A DNA stretch of 64,000 nt. It comes from PCPOR2b sp965220385 (lineage in GTDB: Bacteria; Poribacteria; WGA-4E; PCPOR2b). The position numbers and the translations under genes are program-made. The stretch's first letter is position 1. Every line of letters starts with the position of its first letter. Shown one piece after another: positions 1-9,080 of this stretch. The notes beneath the pieces are model-generated. The model saw nothing but the letters and a program-made list of their open reading frames with translations. It was not told where the DNA came from and did not search any database. Where the stretch lies: NCBI GenBank assembly GCA_965220385.1, contig OZ244825.1:2170001-2234000 (forward strand), given 5' to 3'.

Positions 1-5
1 AGGAC

Positions 6-1001
6 GTGATTGAGACGCATCATAATTATCTTTCTAGACATGAGACTCGCACTCGGCAGGTGCTAATTGATCCGTTATTAAGGGAATTGGGATGGGATGT
101 ATCGGATCCGGAGGCGGTTCAACTTGAATACGCAGTTAAACTTGAATATAGAGCAGGGAAGAAATGGGCGGATTATACACTGATGTTCAAGGATGAATCA
201 ATGTCCGACGATGAGCCGAAGCCTGTTGCCGTGATTGAAGCGAAGCCGCTGGAAAGCAATTTAGAAGATGATAAGATGATGCAGGTTCTTAACTATGCGA
301 ATCGAGATGGCATTGATTACATGATTGTCACTGATGGTGACAAATGGGAGATGTACGAGGTCTTCAAGCGGGGCGCGTTGGAAGAACGTTTGTTAATGAA
401 GTTTTGCTTGTCCCAGCAGCCTGCTCATCATAGTGCGTTGCAGGCGTTGGGGATGTGGAAACCAAATCTTGCCTCTGATGGTGGTCCATCTAAAGCAACA
501 GAACCAGTATTCATATCACCAGAACCTACACTGGATCGCCCCAGCAGTCAATCCAATGAACAGCCAGAACCACAGCTGCCCGACGACTCACCACCAGATT
601 TTGACCAGTGGTATTCTCTCACATCGGAGCGAAGGTATCCACCATACACCATACCAATGCAGTTGAAGATAATAGGTACTGACATTGATAGGCGGGTTAA
701 TGCTTGGAAGGATGTTATCCATGAAGTTGTTGCTTGGCTAATTGATACAGAGAAATTGACGGATAATCATTTTCCAATAGAGATAAAAGAGAACATTTTC
801 ATTAGCCGCGAAGCGGTGAATCGTGATGGGACACCGTTCAAGGACCCACAACAGCTGCCGAAAGGTCTGATTTTGGATCGTCGCCGAGGAAGACCTTGGG
901 ACCAATGGGAGAGATTAAGAGAGTTGCTAGACCAACTTCAAGTGGATACAAACACGATTCGAGTATCTCATAAACCGGACATTTGGGTTAAACGGGAATA
1001 G
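6..1001 (+). CDS. HsdR N-terminal-like nuclease-domain protein, possibly 5'-partial
   Basis: The first 110 residues resemble the N-terminal domain of type I restriction R subunits and stand-alone HSDR_N proteins. They contain an RETRTRQVLIDPLL stretch, then D56 in WADYTL, then E78-A-K80 in VIEAKPLE, which fits a PD-(D/E)XK nuclease core. The middle (about 150-200) is a proline- and serine-rich linker. The last 130 residues form a basic domain I do not recognise. There is no helicase domain, so this is not a full HsdR. The frame is open to the left edge of the window, so the GTG at position 6 may be internal and the true start may lie outside. No methylase or specificity gene is visible beside it. 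DNA cleavage is inferred from the motif only. Confidence 0.6.
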   Translation: MIETHHNYLSRHETRTRQVLIDPLLRELGWDVSDPEAVQLEYAVKLEYRAGKKWADYTLMFKDESMSDDEPKPVAVIEAKPLESNLEDDKMMQVLNYANRDGIDYMIVTDGDKWEMYEVFKRGALEERLLMKFCLSQQPAHHSALQALGMWKPNLASDGGPSKATEPVFISPEPTLDRPSSQSNEQPEPQLPDDSPPDFDQWYSLTSERRYPPYTIPMQLKIIGTDIDRRVNAWKDVIHEVVAWLIDTEKLTDNHFPIEIKENIFISREAVNRDGTPFKDPQQLPKGLILDRRRGRPWDQWERLRELLDQLQVDTNTIRVSHKPDIWVKRE

Positions 1002-1050
1002 TAGATTCTACTAAGACACAATATGCAGCAAATCAAAGAGGAATACAATC

Positions 1051-2952
1051 ATGAGTACATTCTACATCACAACACCGATATACTATACCAACGCCGAGCC
1101 GCACGCCGGACATGCGTACACGACAATCGCCGCCGACGTGATGGCAAGATACCATCGGCTCAGAGGGGACGACGTTCTCTTTCTGACCGGCGTGGATGAG
1201 CATGGAGAGAATATCCAAAAGATCGCTGACCAGAAAAACATCTCTCCACAGGCTTACTGCGATCAGATCGCTCCAACGTTCACGACGCTTTGGGAGAGAC
1301 TGAATGTATCTTATGACATCTTCCTACGCACAACGAGCGAGCTACACAAAAGCGGCGTAAGAAAACTCCTCAACACGCTTTATGAGACAGGAGATATATA
1401 CAAAGGTAAGTACAACGGATACTATTGTCGTCCATGCGAACGCTTTTTCACCGAAAAGGAGCAGACCGAGGATAAGATCTGTCCAATCCACAATCTACCC
1501 TTAGAATGGGTCGAGGAAGATAACTACTTCTTCGCGCTTTCAAAGTACCAAGATCCGTTGATTAAACACATCCACGAAAATCCGGAGTTCGTTCAACCCG
1601 AAAGCCGTCGTAACGAGATGTTGAACGTCTTAGAGTCAGGGTTGGAAGATGTCAGCATTTCACGCTCCTCCGTATCGTGGGGTATCCCCTTGCCGTTCGA
1701 CCCAGAACACATCTCCTATGTGTGGATTGAGGCTTTGAGCAACTATGTGACCGCCCTCGATTATGCCCAAGACGGAGAAAGATTTCACAAATTTTGGCCC
1801 GCCAATGTTCACCTAATGGCGAAGGACATCGCTCGTTTTCACGCGATTATATGGCCCGCGATGCTAATGGCAGTCAAATTACCAGTTCCCAAGAAAGTTG
1901 TTGCCCACGGTTTCCTGACAAAAGATGGAGAAGCCTTGAGCAAAACGCTCGGTATCTTCATTGATATGGATACCGACATCGGAAAGTACGGGTTGGACGC
2001 ATTCCGCTACTACCTGTTGCGCGAGTTCAGCTTCGGAAACGATGGGGATTACCGCCCAAGCCGCCTCGATGCCCGCTATAATGCAGATCTCGCAAACGAT
2101 CTCGGTAACCTACTCAACCGGACACTCGGTCTCGTATCCAAAAACTTCGGTGGCATACCTGAACCGACGACCGCCGGAGAATTTGATGACGAGATTCAAG
2201 GGCTGGCGCGGGAGACAATCGACAAGGTCGATGCCCTGATGGACGATCTGGTCTTCGATATGGCGTTGGAAACCATTTGGGAGTTTGTTCGGAGGATTAA
2301 TCGCTATATCCAGCAAACACAGGTTTGGACGCTGGCAAAGTCGGAAGAGACAAAAGGACGTATGGGAACCATCCTCTATAACAGCATGGAAGCCCTGCGC
2401 GTTGTTGCTGTCCTAATCTCGCCTTTCATGCCCGACACCGCCAATCGCATCCGTCAACAACTTGGGCTTGATGAGAGTTTCAACGACCAAGGATTGGATA
2501 CCCTCACCGAGTGGGGAGGCTTACCGTCGGGACTGTCGCTCGGCAAACCCGAACCCATCTTTCCGCGGAAGGACACCAAGAAATCGAAGCAGGCGAACAA
2601 ACAGAAAACCGAGCAGCCCGCCGATGACAACCTAATCTCCTTCGATCAGTTTCAGGAACTCGATCTGCGTGTTGCAGAGGTCATCGCTGCGGAACGTATC
2701 CCTGACGCGGATCGTATCCTTAAGCTACAGGTCGATTTGGGCAGTGAAAAACGTCAAGTTGTTGCCGGCATTGCTGAGCATTACGCCCCTGAAGACCTCG
2801 TTGGAAAACAGATTATTCTGGTTGCCAATCTACAACCCGCCAAGATAAGGGGTATTGAGTCACAGGGGATGCTGCTTGCAGCTGAAGGTGGGAAAGAGTT
2901 GGCTGTAGTAACCCTTGAAAAACCGATGCCGCCGGGGGCACAAGTTCGATAA
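1051..2952 (+). CDS. metG: Methionyl-tRNA synthetase
   Basis: Charges tRNA-Met with methionine in the cytoplasm. The Rossmann catalytic core begins at the N-terminus with a HIGH-type signature (HAGH, about residue 18). A zinc-knuckle-like CxxC...CPIH segment follows at about 127-148. The KMSKS loop is present in degenerate form as GEALSKTLG near 297. An anticodon-binding helical domain follows, then a lysine-rich linker (about 508-520). The C-terminal 105 residues are an EMAPII/Trbp111-like tRNA-binding OB fold (LDLRVAEVIAAE...). A length of 633 aa is normal for the long bacterial form with the C-terminal dimerisation domain. A GAGG ribosome-binding site lies about 10 bases before the ATG. 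Confident assignment. Confidence 0.97.
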   Translation: MSTFYITTPIYYTNAEPHAGHAYTTIAADVMARYHRLRGDDVLFLTGVDEHGENIQKIADQKNISPQAYCDQIAPTFTTLWERLNVSYDIFLRTTSELHKSGVRKLLNTLYETGDIYKGKYNGYYCRPCERFFTEKEQTEDKICPIHNLPLEWVEEDNYFFALSKYQDPLIKHIHENPEFVQPESRRNEMLNVLESGLEDVSISRSSVSWGIPLPFDPEHISYVWIEALSNYVTALDYAQDGERFHKFWPANVHLMAKDIARFHAIIWPAMLMAVKLPVPKKVVAHGFLTKDGEALSKTLGIFIDMDTDIGKYGLDAFRYYLLREFSFGNDGDYRPSRLDARYNADLANDLGNLLNRTLGLVSKNFGGIPEPTTAGEFDDEIQGLARETIDKVDALMDDLVFDMALETIWEFVRRINRYIQQTQVWTLAKSEETKGRMGTILYNSMEALRVVAVLISPFMPDTANRIRQQLGLDESFNDQGLDTLTEWGGLPSGLSLGKPEPIFPRKDTKKSKQANKQKTEQPADDNLISFDQFQELDLRVAEVIAAERIPDADRILKLQVDLGSEKRQVVAGIAEHYAPEDLVGKQIILVANLQPAKIRGIESQGMLLAAEGGKELAVVTLEKPMPPGAQVR

Positions 2953-3081
2953 CTAGTGAAACGTGAAAACTGCCGCAGCCCTCCCCGTCGGAGTTACCCA
3001 ACCCACGTTGGGCGAGGGAACCTCGCCCCTACGATTATAGGCATGTTTCACGTAAATGTCAACATTGCCCAGCAACTCGGG

Positions 3082-4149
3082 TTAAAACGAGCCGGAGATC
3101 GAAATCCGTTGCGAGTTGCCGAGATCATGTGCGTTGAAGGCGTAATCTGCGAAAAGCGCAACTTTGCCAAAACGGAGGCGTATGCCAGCACCCGCCGTGA
3201 GTCTACTCCCGTCTGCACCCATGCGGAGCGCGACCGCATCAAATAGCCAATACTCCGCCCCAACACGGACAATCCTTTCATGGGCTCCAGTTGTTTGCAG
3301 ATCTTTCCGGTCCGTTTCCAAGTCTACACCGAAAGTTGCCTTACCAATCACCGGGAGTGAGATGCGATAAGACATACCGAGCCGAAACCGGGGATCGCGG
3401 GTGAATACCGGTTCGTCAGGGGTATCCCAGCGGATTTGCGTGCCGGTGGCGTCCACCAATGTGGCACCGACATAAAGCCCATCAACCGGCTGAAGCATCA
3501 GCCCAAGATCTAGCCCGAACCCATTCCCGCTGTTCTCAAAGAGTGATTGCCTGAGTAGTTTTAGATTGCCACCGATTGAGAGATTGGGGTGAACCTGACG
3601 CGCGTAGGAGATTAGCAGCGCGTTGTCTACATTGCTGAAATATCCTGCTATTTCGGGACGATCGATGTATCGTTCACCGGGATCTTTAACCCCATCGCCA
3701 TCCTTATCGAGAAAGTCCCCCAAGCGCCCATTGCCGTTCAGATCCACGAAAGTAGTATGTGGGATATCGTCCACACCGAGCCGAATCCAGCTGACCCCCA
3801 CGCTCCCAATATCTTCGACCCTTTGGACATAACTGGCAAAATTGTATTCTACCAATCCCTTACTCAGAAATCCACCCTGCCCTGTACCGAAGGAGTCGGA
3901 ATACATCATGGCAAAAGCACGTCTTCGGATCTGAACAAGCCCGGCGGGATTCCAGTACGCTGCTGTGGCATCGTCCGCAATGGATACGAAACTACCTCCC
4001 ATGCCCAATGCACGTGCGCCGACGCCGTGACTGAGAAATTCTGCTGCGTGGCTGCCCTCTTCCGCGATTGCTCGCATCGACGCGGCGGCGAAACCTAGGG
4101 CGACAGCGAACAAGAAGACAACGGGACCTTTTTCACGCATAAAAGCCAT
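3082..4149 (-). CDS. PorV/PorQ-family outer-membrane protein
   Basis: After a hydrophobic signal peptide the mature N-terminus carries the family signature GVGARALGMGGSFVSIADDATAAYWNPAGL, given here as overlapping pieces: an ALGMGG stretch followed by DDATAAYWNPAGL. This family forms FadL-like 14-strand beta barrels. In Bacteroidota, PorV works with type IX secretion; elsewhere the role is unknown. Repeated beta-strand-rich segments and a terminal aromatic residue (ISGSF) support an outer-membrane barrel. The reading frame opens further upstream (to 4239), but the ATG at 4149, or the one at 4140 just before the signal peptide, is more plausible. A calcium-loop-like segment (DLNGNGRLGDFLDKDGDG) sits near residue 130. 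A second member of the family is at 45452-46594. Confidence 0.8.
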   Translation of the reverse strand: MAFMREKGPVVFLFAVALGFAAASMRAIAEEGSHAAEFLSHGVGARALGMGGSFVSIADDATAAYWNPAGLVQIRRRAFAMMYSDSFGTGQGGFLSKGLVEYNFASYVQRVEDIGSVGVSWIRLGVDDIPHTTFVDLNGNGRLGDFLDKDGDGVKDPGERYIDRPEIAGYFSNVDNALLISYARQVHPNLSIGGNLKLLRQSLFENSGNGFGLDLGLMLQPVDGLYVGATLVDATGTQIRWDTPDEPVFTRDPRFRLGMSYRISLPVIGKATFGVDLETDRKDLQTTGAHERIVRVGAEYWLFDAVALRMGADGSRLTAGAGIRLRFGKVALFADYAFNAHDLGNSQRISISGSF

Positions 4150-4284
4150 ATGATATTGGGCATACCTAAAATCTAAACCGTGTCGTATTACGTCATCACA
4201 GATTCGTATGTGAAACTCAAGATGTGAAAAATAGTGCACTTCACGTTTTACGTTTCACGCTTCACACAATTAGACACACAGAGA

Positions 4285-5337
4285 TTATTCTGCAGCACTG
4301 ACCGCAATCTTGATTACCATATCTCCTTCGAGTCGGTAGGTGCCGTTGAGTGCGTCAAATCCATCGCGGACGCGGGAAAGCGGCAACTCATGGCTTACCA
4401 TATCAGCAAACGGGAATTCCTCCTTCTCAAGGATCGGCAATCCGCGTACAAAGTGTTCGGGTCGGCTACCCCAGATCGCTTCGAGGCGGATATTCTTGCG
4501 CATCAGCAGTTGGTTGATATTGAAATCGATCGATCCCATATCCACAAAATGCCCAACCTCAACGAAGGTGCCGCTCTGTTTCACATAGCCCAAGCCTTCG
4601 GGGGTAGCAGGCAAAAATCCCGCGCATTCAAACACGACATCCGCTCCTTCGCCTCGCGGTGTTTCGGATTTAACCAGTTCTGTGCGTTCCTCGGCGGAGG
4701 GTACATCCTCAATGTCGATAGTAACGTCGGCGCCCATCCGCTTGGCGAGTTCCAATCGTCTCGCAGGCCCACCGACGACAATGAGTTTCGCTGCACCGCT
4801 GATCTTCGCACAGATTAATGTCACCAACCCGATTGCCCCGGCACCCTGAACGACAACGGTATCACCAATCTCCACCTTGCCCCGCATCACTGCGTGTACA
4901 CCCACCGTAAACGGTTCCGTCATCACGGCAGCCTCCGGAGAGGCGCTGGTTTTGATGAAGCATGTGTTGGGATAGGAGAGGTAGATGTAATCGGCGAACC
5001 CACCCCGAAAATGGGGCGCATCATCTGGATTCCACTGGAAGCCGTAAGCGCCATAACTTGTCCCCGGTGCGAGGATAACGCGGTCTCCCTCCCGAATCGG
5101 ATTTCCCACGTAGTCTGTTTTTACGCCTTCACCAAGTGCATCAATGACACCGACGTTCTCATGACCGAGCAGTACCTCTCGATCGAACCCGTTCTGCCAG
5201 TTGTGCAGGTCTGTTCCGCAGATCCCTGCCAACTCCTGTCGTAACAGCACCGTGTTCGGCGCCGGATCCGGCACAGGATATTCTCGAACATCAAAATCCT
5301 GTCCGTGTGCTACAACCGCTCTACCCGTTCTTGCCAT
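4285..5337 (-). CDS. Zinc-dependent medium-chain alcohol/polyol dehydrogenase
   Basis: A 350-aa medium-chain dehydrogenase/reductase that would oxidise an alcohol or polyol with NAD(P). The GroES-like half shows the catalytic zinc ligands C40 (GICGTDLH) and H59-E60 (GHENVG). The cofactor half has a GAGAIG glycine motif (about 165) in VVQGAGAIGLVTL. The four-cysteine structural zinc lobe usual after residue 90 is absent: that loop is long, aromatic and cysteine-free. The substrate is unknown. Threonine/sorbitol-dehydrogenase-like proteins of this kind usually act on sugars or polyols. The start has an AGGGGAAAG element upstream and a good promoter candidate at 5400-5428. Confidence 0.88.
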   Translation of the reverse strand: MARTGRAVVAHGQDFDVREYPVPDPAPNTVLLRQELAGICGTDLHNWQNGFDREVLLGHENVGVIDALGEGVKTDYVGNPIREGDRVILAPGTSYGAYGFQWNPDDAPHFRGGFADYIYLSYPNTCFIKTSASPEAAVMTEPFTVGVHAVMRGKVEIGDTVVVQGAGAIGLVTLICAKISGAAKLIVVGGPARRLELAKRMGADVTIDIEDVPSAEERTELVKSETPRGEGADVVFECAGFLPATPEGLGYVKQSGTFVEVGHFVDMGSIDFNINQLLMRKNIRLEAIWGSRPEHFVRGLPILEKEEFPFADMVSHELPLSRVRDGFDALNGTYRLEGDMVIKIAVSAAE

Positions 5338-5399
5338 TTTTCTTTCCCCTTGTGTGATTTTGCGAAAAGGCTTATAATACGATTTACTGATACATTACG

Positions 5400-5428
5400 A
5401 TTATACAAAAATCGATCTGAGAGAGCAA
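5400..5428 (-). promoter_or_regulatory. Sigma-70-type promoter for the zinc dehydrogenase
   Basis: Reading the minus strand, TTGCTC (5428-5423) and TATAAT (5405-5400) are separated by exactly 17 bases, about 63 bases before the dehydrogenase ATG at 5337. The -10 matches the consensus and the -35 is partial. Inferred by inspection only. Confidence 0.5.
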
Positions 5429-5513
5429 CGGAAAAAAACGTGCGTGAAACGTGATGCGTGAAACGTGAAATGATTTTTTTATGAGTTGATTTTTTTATGA
5501 GTTACGCAGTTCA

Positions 5514-5573
5514 GTTTGTAGTAGGTCGATTTATCGCCCGTCCGGACGCGCAATGAATTGCGCTACTACAAAC
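5514..5573. repeat. Perfect 11-bp inverted repeat (hairpin repeat unit)
   Basis: GTTTGTAGTAG at 5514-5524 is the exact reverse complement of CTACTACAAAC at 5563-5573. The 38-base interior is itself partly palindromic (CGCCCGTCCGGACGCG). It resembles a palindromic interspersed repeat rather than a terminator, because no T-tract follows on either strand. Confidence 0.6.
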
Positions 5574-5745
5574 CTAAGATCTTACTGTAGTTGCCCGTTT
5601 CTTAATCCCGATGATTGGGGATTCATCAGGCGTTGGAAATGGCGTGCTGCGGTGATGAATCACCGAACTACAAAGCTTTGAGTGTTCAAGTGCGTAAGTC
5701 CTATTTTTTATGAATGAACCGATGAACTAATAACTATTGAACTTA

Positions 5746-5776
5746 TAGTGAAGCCTAAAAATAAGTAGACGCTTCT
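5746..5776 (+). repeat. Degenerate left end of MITE-like repeat family
   Basis: The sequence TTATAGTGAAGCCTAAAAAT and following AAGTAGACGCTT parallels the left ends at 16597, 16698, 25900 and 29248 (TTATGGTGAATTCTAAAAA...AGATAGACACTT). A GGTAGGTG core follows, as in the other copies. The right end is not identified. Confidence 0.45.
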
Positions 5777-5979
5777 GCGGTAGGTGTTGTAGCAGAAGCG
5801 CCTGCGCTATCAGGGGTGTTGGTATAATCGGGGCAGGGATGCCCCTTCCACAGGAGATCCCTCTCGCCCCTGATCACGGGACGGACTGTCCGGATTTATC
5901 GGGGATTTATCGGCCAGTGTCCAAATAGTTGTAACATTTGGTCTAGGTGGTAACGTGTATCCCAGGAGAATTTGACATA

Positions 5980-6921
5980 ATGTACAGTGCTGGAAAAATC
6001 TTTGAACAGCAACCCAACTTCCCCTCCTGTCACGCCTCAACAATCACTGAACTTCCCAACGGCGATCTGCTTGCTGCGTGGTATGCTGGATCACAGGAGG
6101 GAGAGAAAGATGTCGCAATATTCACTTCGCGCCGTTTTTACGGAAGCGAAGGTTGGATCGAGCCGGAGATGGTTGTTAACACCGCAGACTGCTCCGAGGG
6201 TAACCCCGTCCTGTTCGCCGATACGAATGATCAGGTTTGGTTGTTCTACGTTACGATGTACGGCAACCGCTGGACACAGTGCAAGATGTATTACCAGACA
6301 TCAGATACGATGGGGTATAGCTGGGAGGAGAGCGTTGTTCTCCGTGAAGAATTAGGGTGGATGACGCGTAACAAACCGCTATATCTCTCTAACGGAGAAA
6401 TTCTGCTGCCGGTCTATGATGAGCGCAATTGGCACTCAATGGTAATGATTTCCGGTGACGGGGGCGAAACGTGGGACACTTATGGCGACGTATCGAGTCC
6501 AGAGGGGGTCATCCAGCCAACGGTCGTAGAGCGAGCTGACGGCAGCTTGCTGATGCTGATGCGTAGTCGGGATGGGGAGATCTGGCGTTCAACCTCTGAA
6601 GATTTGGGACGGACCTGGCAGCCAGCAGAGCCAACGGATCTGCCGAACCCGAATTGTGGTACCGATATGGTCCGGTTACACAACGGAAATATCGTACTTG
6701 TCTACAACGACACGCAGCGTGGTCGGACACCCCTGACAGTCGCGCTATCCACGGACGAAGGAGAGACATGGGAGTACAAACAACATCTCGAAACCGAGGA
6801 GGGAGAATACTCCTATCCCGCTATTATTCAAGCCCACGATGGCGGAATCCATATCACTTATACCTATCGACGCACCAGCATCATGCACGTTGAAGTTGAT
6901 GAAGCGTGGATTCAAGACTAA
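5980..6921 (+). CDS. Sialidase-superfamily (BNR/Asp-box) glycosidase-like protein
   Basis: A 313-aa six-bladed beta-propeller of the exo-sialidase superfamily. Asp-box motifs (SxDxGxTW type) are seen as SDTMGYSWEE, SGDGGETWDT, SEDLGRTWQP and STDEGETWEY. An early FEQQPNFPSCHASTI segment and a late YPAIIQAHDG segment match a group of bacterial sialidase-like proteins that act on sialic acids or other acidic sugars. No signal peptide is evident, so it is likely cytoplasmic or exported by an unrecognised route. The ATG at 5980 is chosen over an upstream frame extension because AGGAGA lies 10 bases before it. Another member is at 61080. The substrate cannot be told from sequence. Confidence 0.8.
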   Translation: MYSAGKIFEQQPNFPSCHASTITELPNGDLLAAWYAGSQEGEKDVAIFTSRRFYGSEGWIEPEMVVNTADCSEGNPVLFADTNDQVWLFYVTMYGNRWTQCKMYYQTSDTMGYSWEESVVLREELGWMTRNKPLYLSNGEILLPVYDERNWHSMVMISGDGGETWDTYGDVSSPEGVIQPTVVERADGSLLMLMRSRDGEIWRSTSEDLGRTWQPAEPTDLPNPNCGTDMVRLHNGNIVLVYNDTQRGRTPLTVALSTDEGETWEYKQHLETEEGEYSYPAIIQAHDGGIHITYTYRRTSIMHVEVDEAWIQD

Positions 6922-6975
6922 TCCGAACGCTTGAGCAGCTATTCAGAAAATCTATCCCTAAAAAAATTTTTATTG

Positions 6976-7004
6976 TTGCCTTATATTTTGAATTGTGATA
7001 AAAT
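6976..7004 (+). promoter_or_regulatory. Sigma-70-type promoter before the radical SAM gene
   Basis: TTGCCT (6976-6981), 17 bases, then TAAAAT (6999-7004), inside an AT-rich 140-base gap about 58 bases before the ATG at 7062. It could drive the co-directional run of genes that begins there. Confidence 0.5.
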
Positions 7005-7061
7005 TCAGTGTCTTAATAGATTAAAATCTTAAATTACACACATAATTGGAGATCAATCCAT

Positions 7062-9053
7062 ATGCCAAATGCCCTTTTTGTTTATCCTGAGTTTCCGCCA
7101 TCGTATTGGGGTTATAAGTACGCTTTAGACTTTGCAGGCAAAAAATCAGCCATGCCGCCGCTCGGATTGTTGACTGTTGCGGGAATGTTCCCCAAGAATT
7201 ATCAACTCAAAGTCGTTGATATGAATGTTAACACCTTAACGGATGCAGACATCGATTGGGCGGATGTCGTCCTAACCTCTACGATGGTTGTTCAAAAAGA
7301 ATCGTTGTACCAGGTTATCAAACGATGTAACCAGGCCGGAGTTCCTATTGTTGCCGGTGGCCCACACCCCACCTCCTATCATGACAACATAAGAGACGAA
7401 GCCGATGGAGAAGTCGATCACTTTTTCTTTGGCGAAGTGGAAGAAATATTTGAGGACTTCCTTACAGACTTTGAAGCGGGAGTCGCCAAAGATGTCTACC
7501 GCGAAAAGAGAAAACCAGACATAACACTCGCACCGCCGCCCCGTTATGATCTCATAAATATCCACGATTACGGCTCAATGGCACTCCAATTTTCTCGCGG
7601 ATGCCCCTTCGACTGCGAATTCTGCGACATCACTAAACTGTTCGGTCGTGTGCCACGCACCAAGGACAACGAGCAGATGATGACTGAGTTTGATATGCTT
7701 TACCGACTCGGTTGGCAAGGTTCGCTTTTCGTGGTTGATGATAATTTTATCGGGAATAAACGTGATGCGATGCGGCTACTCCCTGAGGTAATCGACTACC
7801 AGAAGGAAAGAGATTTTCCATTCAAGCTGTTCACCGAAGCAAGCGTGAATCTCGTCGAAATTCCAGATATGTTGGATGCCATGAGCGATGCCGGTTTTGA
7901 CATGGTATTTTTGGGTATCGAAAGCCCGAATGAAGACGCGCTGCTGATGACGAAAAAGAAACAGAATACCAACAAAGAGGAAGATGCCGGAAGTTACCTG
8001 CACCGCGCGATTCGCACAATCCAGGGTGCTGGTCTGGAAGTCACAGGTGGCTTCATTATTGGGATGGATGGTGACAAAGAATTTGATTCGCATATTCGTT
8101 TTATCCAAGAGGCTGGCGTTCCCATGGCGATGGCGGGATTATTGACCGCCCTGAAAGAGACGAATCTCTACCATCGGCTCCAAAAGGAGGGACGTCTGCT
8201 TGACGAATCTACCGGAAATAACACCGAAATATCGCTGAATTTTGTGCCCGAACTCCCACGAGAACACCTGATTTCCGAATATAGACGAGTCGTTTCCACG
8301 CTCTATGATCCAACCTTGAAAAACTACTTTGAACGCTGTCTCACGTTGATTAAGAATCTCAAACCTGTTAATCACGGTAGGACAAGGGTTGGCAAGACGG
8401 AATTGATGGCTATTGCCCGATCGTTTAAGCGGCAACTGTTCTCCAAGCAGGGACCGGCATACCTCCGATTTTTGATGAACGTAATCAAAGATCATCCAAA
8501 TATGTTGGACAAGGCAATACGCCTTGCCATCCATGGGTATCATTTTGAGAAAATGACTACCCAGACAGTCGCTGTTGATAATTTCAAACAGTATCTGACA
8601 AAAGAGTTTGATGCTTTTGAGGAGATTGTGTCTGAATCTGAGGGGCCTGTTAAAGCCGGTGTGAGTCGTATTGGAGAGGTTCACTCGCACGCACAAGAAC
8701 TCTTAGCACGTGTCTACGCACAGTATGAAGACCTCCACGAAGATTTTAGATACAATGTGCGTGATGCTCTCGACGCCTTCCAGAAATCTGTGTTCAAACA
8801 CTATTTGGAAGCCGAGTTCGGTGCATTCAAAGAAACTGTGTCCCGGTTTGCCAGAGCGGGTGGCGATCGAATCAGTGAAGTGGGTAAGCATACACAAGAA
8901 CTCTTGGCACGTGTCCATGGACAATACGAACGGATTCATAAAGATTTTAGACATAGCATCCGTGATTCGCTTATCTCTTTCCAAGAATCCGTGAAATCCC
9001 ACCTGGATCAGCTTGTTGGTCCAGTCCCGATCGAAATCAAGAGTTTCGATTAG
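7062..9053 (+). CDS. B12-binding-domain radical SAM protein (DUF4070-like) with duplicated C-terminal helices
   Basis: A 663-aa protein. The N-terminus is a cobalamin-binding-type Rossmann domain (about 1-150: LGLLTVAGMFP, VAGGPHPTS). A radical SAM barrel follows, whose cluster motif C-x3-C-x2-C is RGCPFDCEFCD near 180. Next comes the DUF4070-type region (GGFIIGMDGD, ETNLYHRLQKEGRL). These proteins use SAM and a [4Fe-4S] cluster for methyl transfer or other radical chemistry; the substrate here is unknown. The last 135 residues are unusual: two about 67-residue copies of an amphipathic helical unit, each with an AQELLARV or TQELLARV core followed by an RxxxRDxL-type stretch. The ATG at 7062 has GGAG about 10 bases upstream. 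The downstream ATPase starts 27 bases after the stop, suggesting one transcript. Confidence 0.85.
   Translation: MPNALFVYPEFPPSYWGYKYALDFAGKKSAMPPLGLLTVAGMFPKNYQLKVVDMNVNTLTDADIDWADVVLTSTMVVQKESLYQVIKRCNQAGVPIVAGGPHPTSYHDNIRDEADGEVDHFFFGEVEEIFEDFLTDFEAGVAKDVYREKRKPDITLAPPPRYDLINIHDYGSMALQFSRGCPFDCEFCDITKLFGRVPRTKDNEQMMTEFDMLYRLGWQGSLFVVDDNFIGNKRDAMRLLPEVIDYQKERDFPFKLFTEASVNLVEIPDMLDAMSDAGFDMVFLGIESPNEDALLMTKKKQNTNKEEDAGSYLHRAIRTIQGAGLEVTGGFIIGMDGDKEFDSHIRFIQEAGVPMAMAGLLTALKETNLYHRLQKEGRLLDESTGNNTEISLNFVPELPREHLISEYRRVVSTLYDPTLKNYFERCLTLIKNLKPVNHGRTRVGKTELMAIARSFKRQLFSKQGPAYLRFLMNVIKDHPNMLDKAIRLAIHGYHFEKMTTQTVAVDNFKQYLTKEFDAFEEIVSESEGPVKAGVSRIGEVHSHAQELLARVYAQYEDLHEDFRYNVRDALDAFQKSVFKHYLEAEFGAFKETVSRFARAGGDRISEVGKHTQELLARVHGQYERIHKDFRHSIRDSLISFQESVKSHLDQLVGPVPIEIKSFD
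8605..9006 (+). repeat. In-frame tandem duplication encoding two helical units
   Basis: Nucleotides about 8605-8810 and 8811-9006 encode two related 66-68-residue segments of the radical SAM protein, sharing EFxAF, the QELLARV core, QYExxHxDFR and FQxSV. The spacing of about 205 bases points to an internal duplication that has since diverged. Confidence 0.7.
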
Positions 9054-9080
9054 CCTGTCTGAGTTACACCTCTCGAAATC

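Larger units (their letters stand above)
5429..5979. other. Repeat-filled intergenic region
   Basis: No credible gene is seen here. The stretch starts with tandem GTGAAACGTGA-like units (5450-5472). A duplicated TGATTTTTTTATGAGTT follows. The perfect inverted repeat at 5514-5573 comes next, then a GATTCATC/GATGAATC palindrome near 5630-5670. A degenerate copy of the MITE-like end sequence lies around 5746-5776. Short frames in this stretch look like chance frames over repeats. Confidence 0.6.

Noticed and set aside
2956..3246. Open frame on the plus strand after metG.
   Set aside because: Mostly antisense to the PorV-like gene and without homology-like features.
4234..4818. 194-codon plus-strand open frame opposite the zinc dehydrogenase.
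   Set aside because: Antisense to a well-supported dehydrogenase with metal and cofactor motifs.
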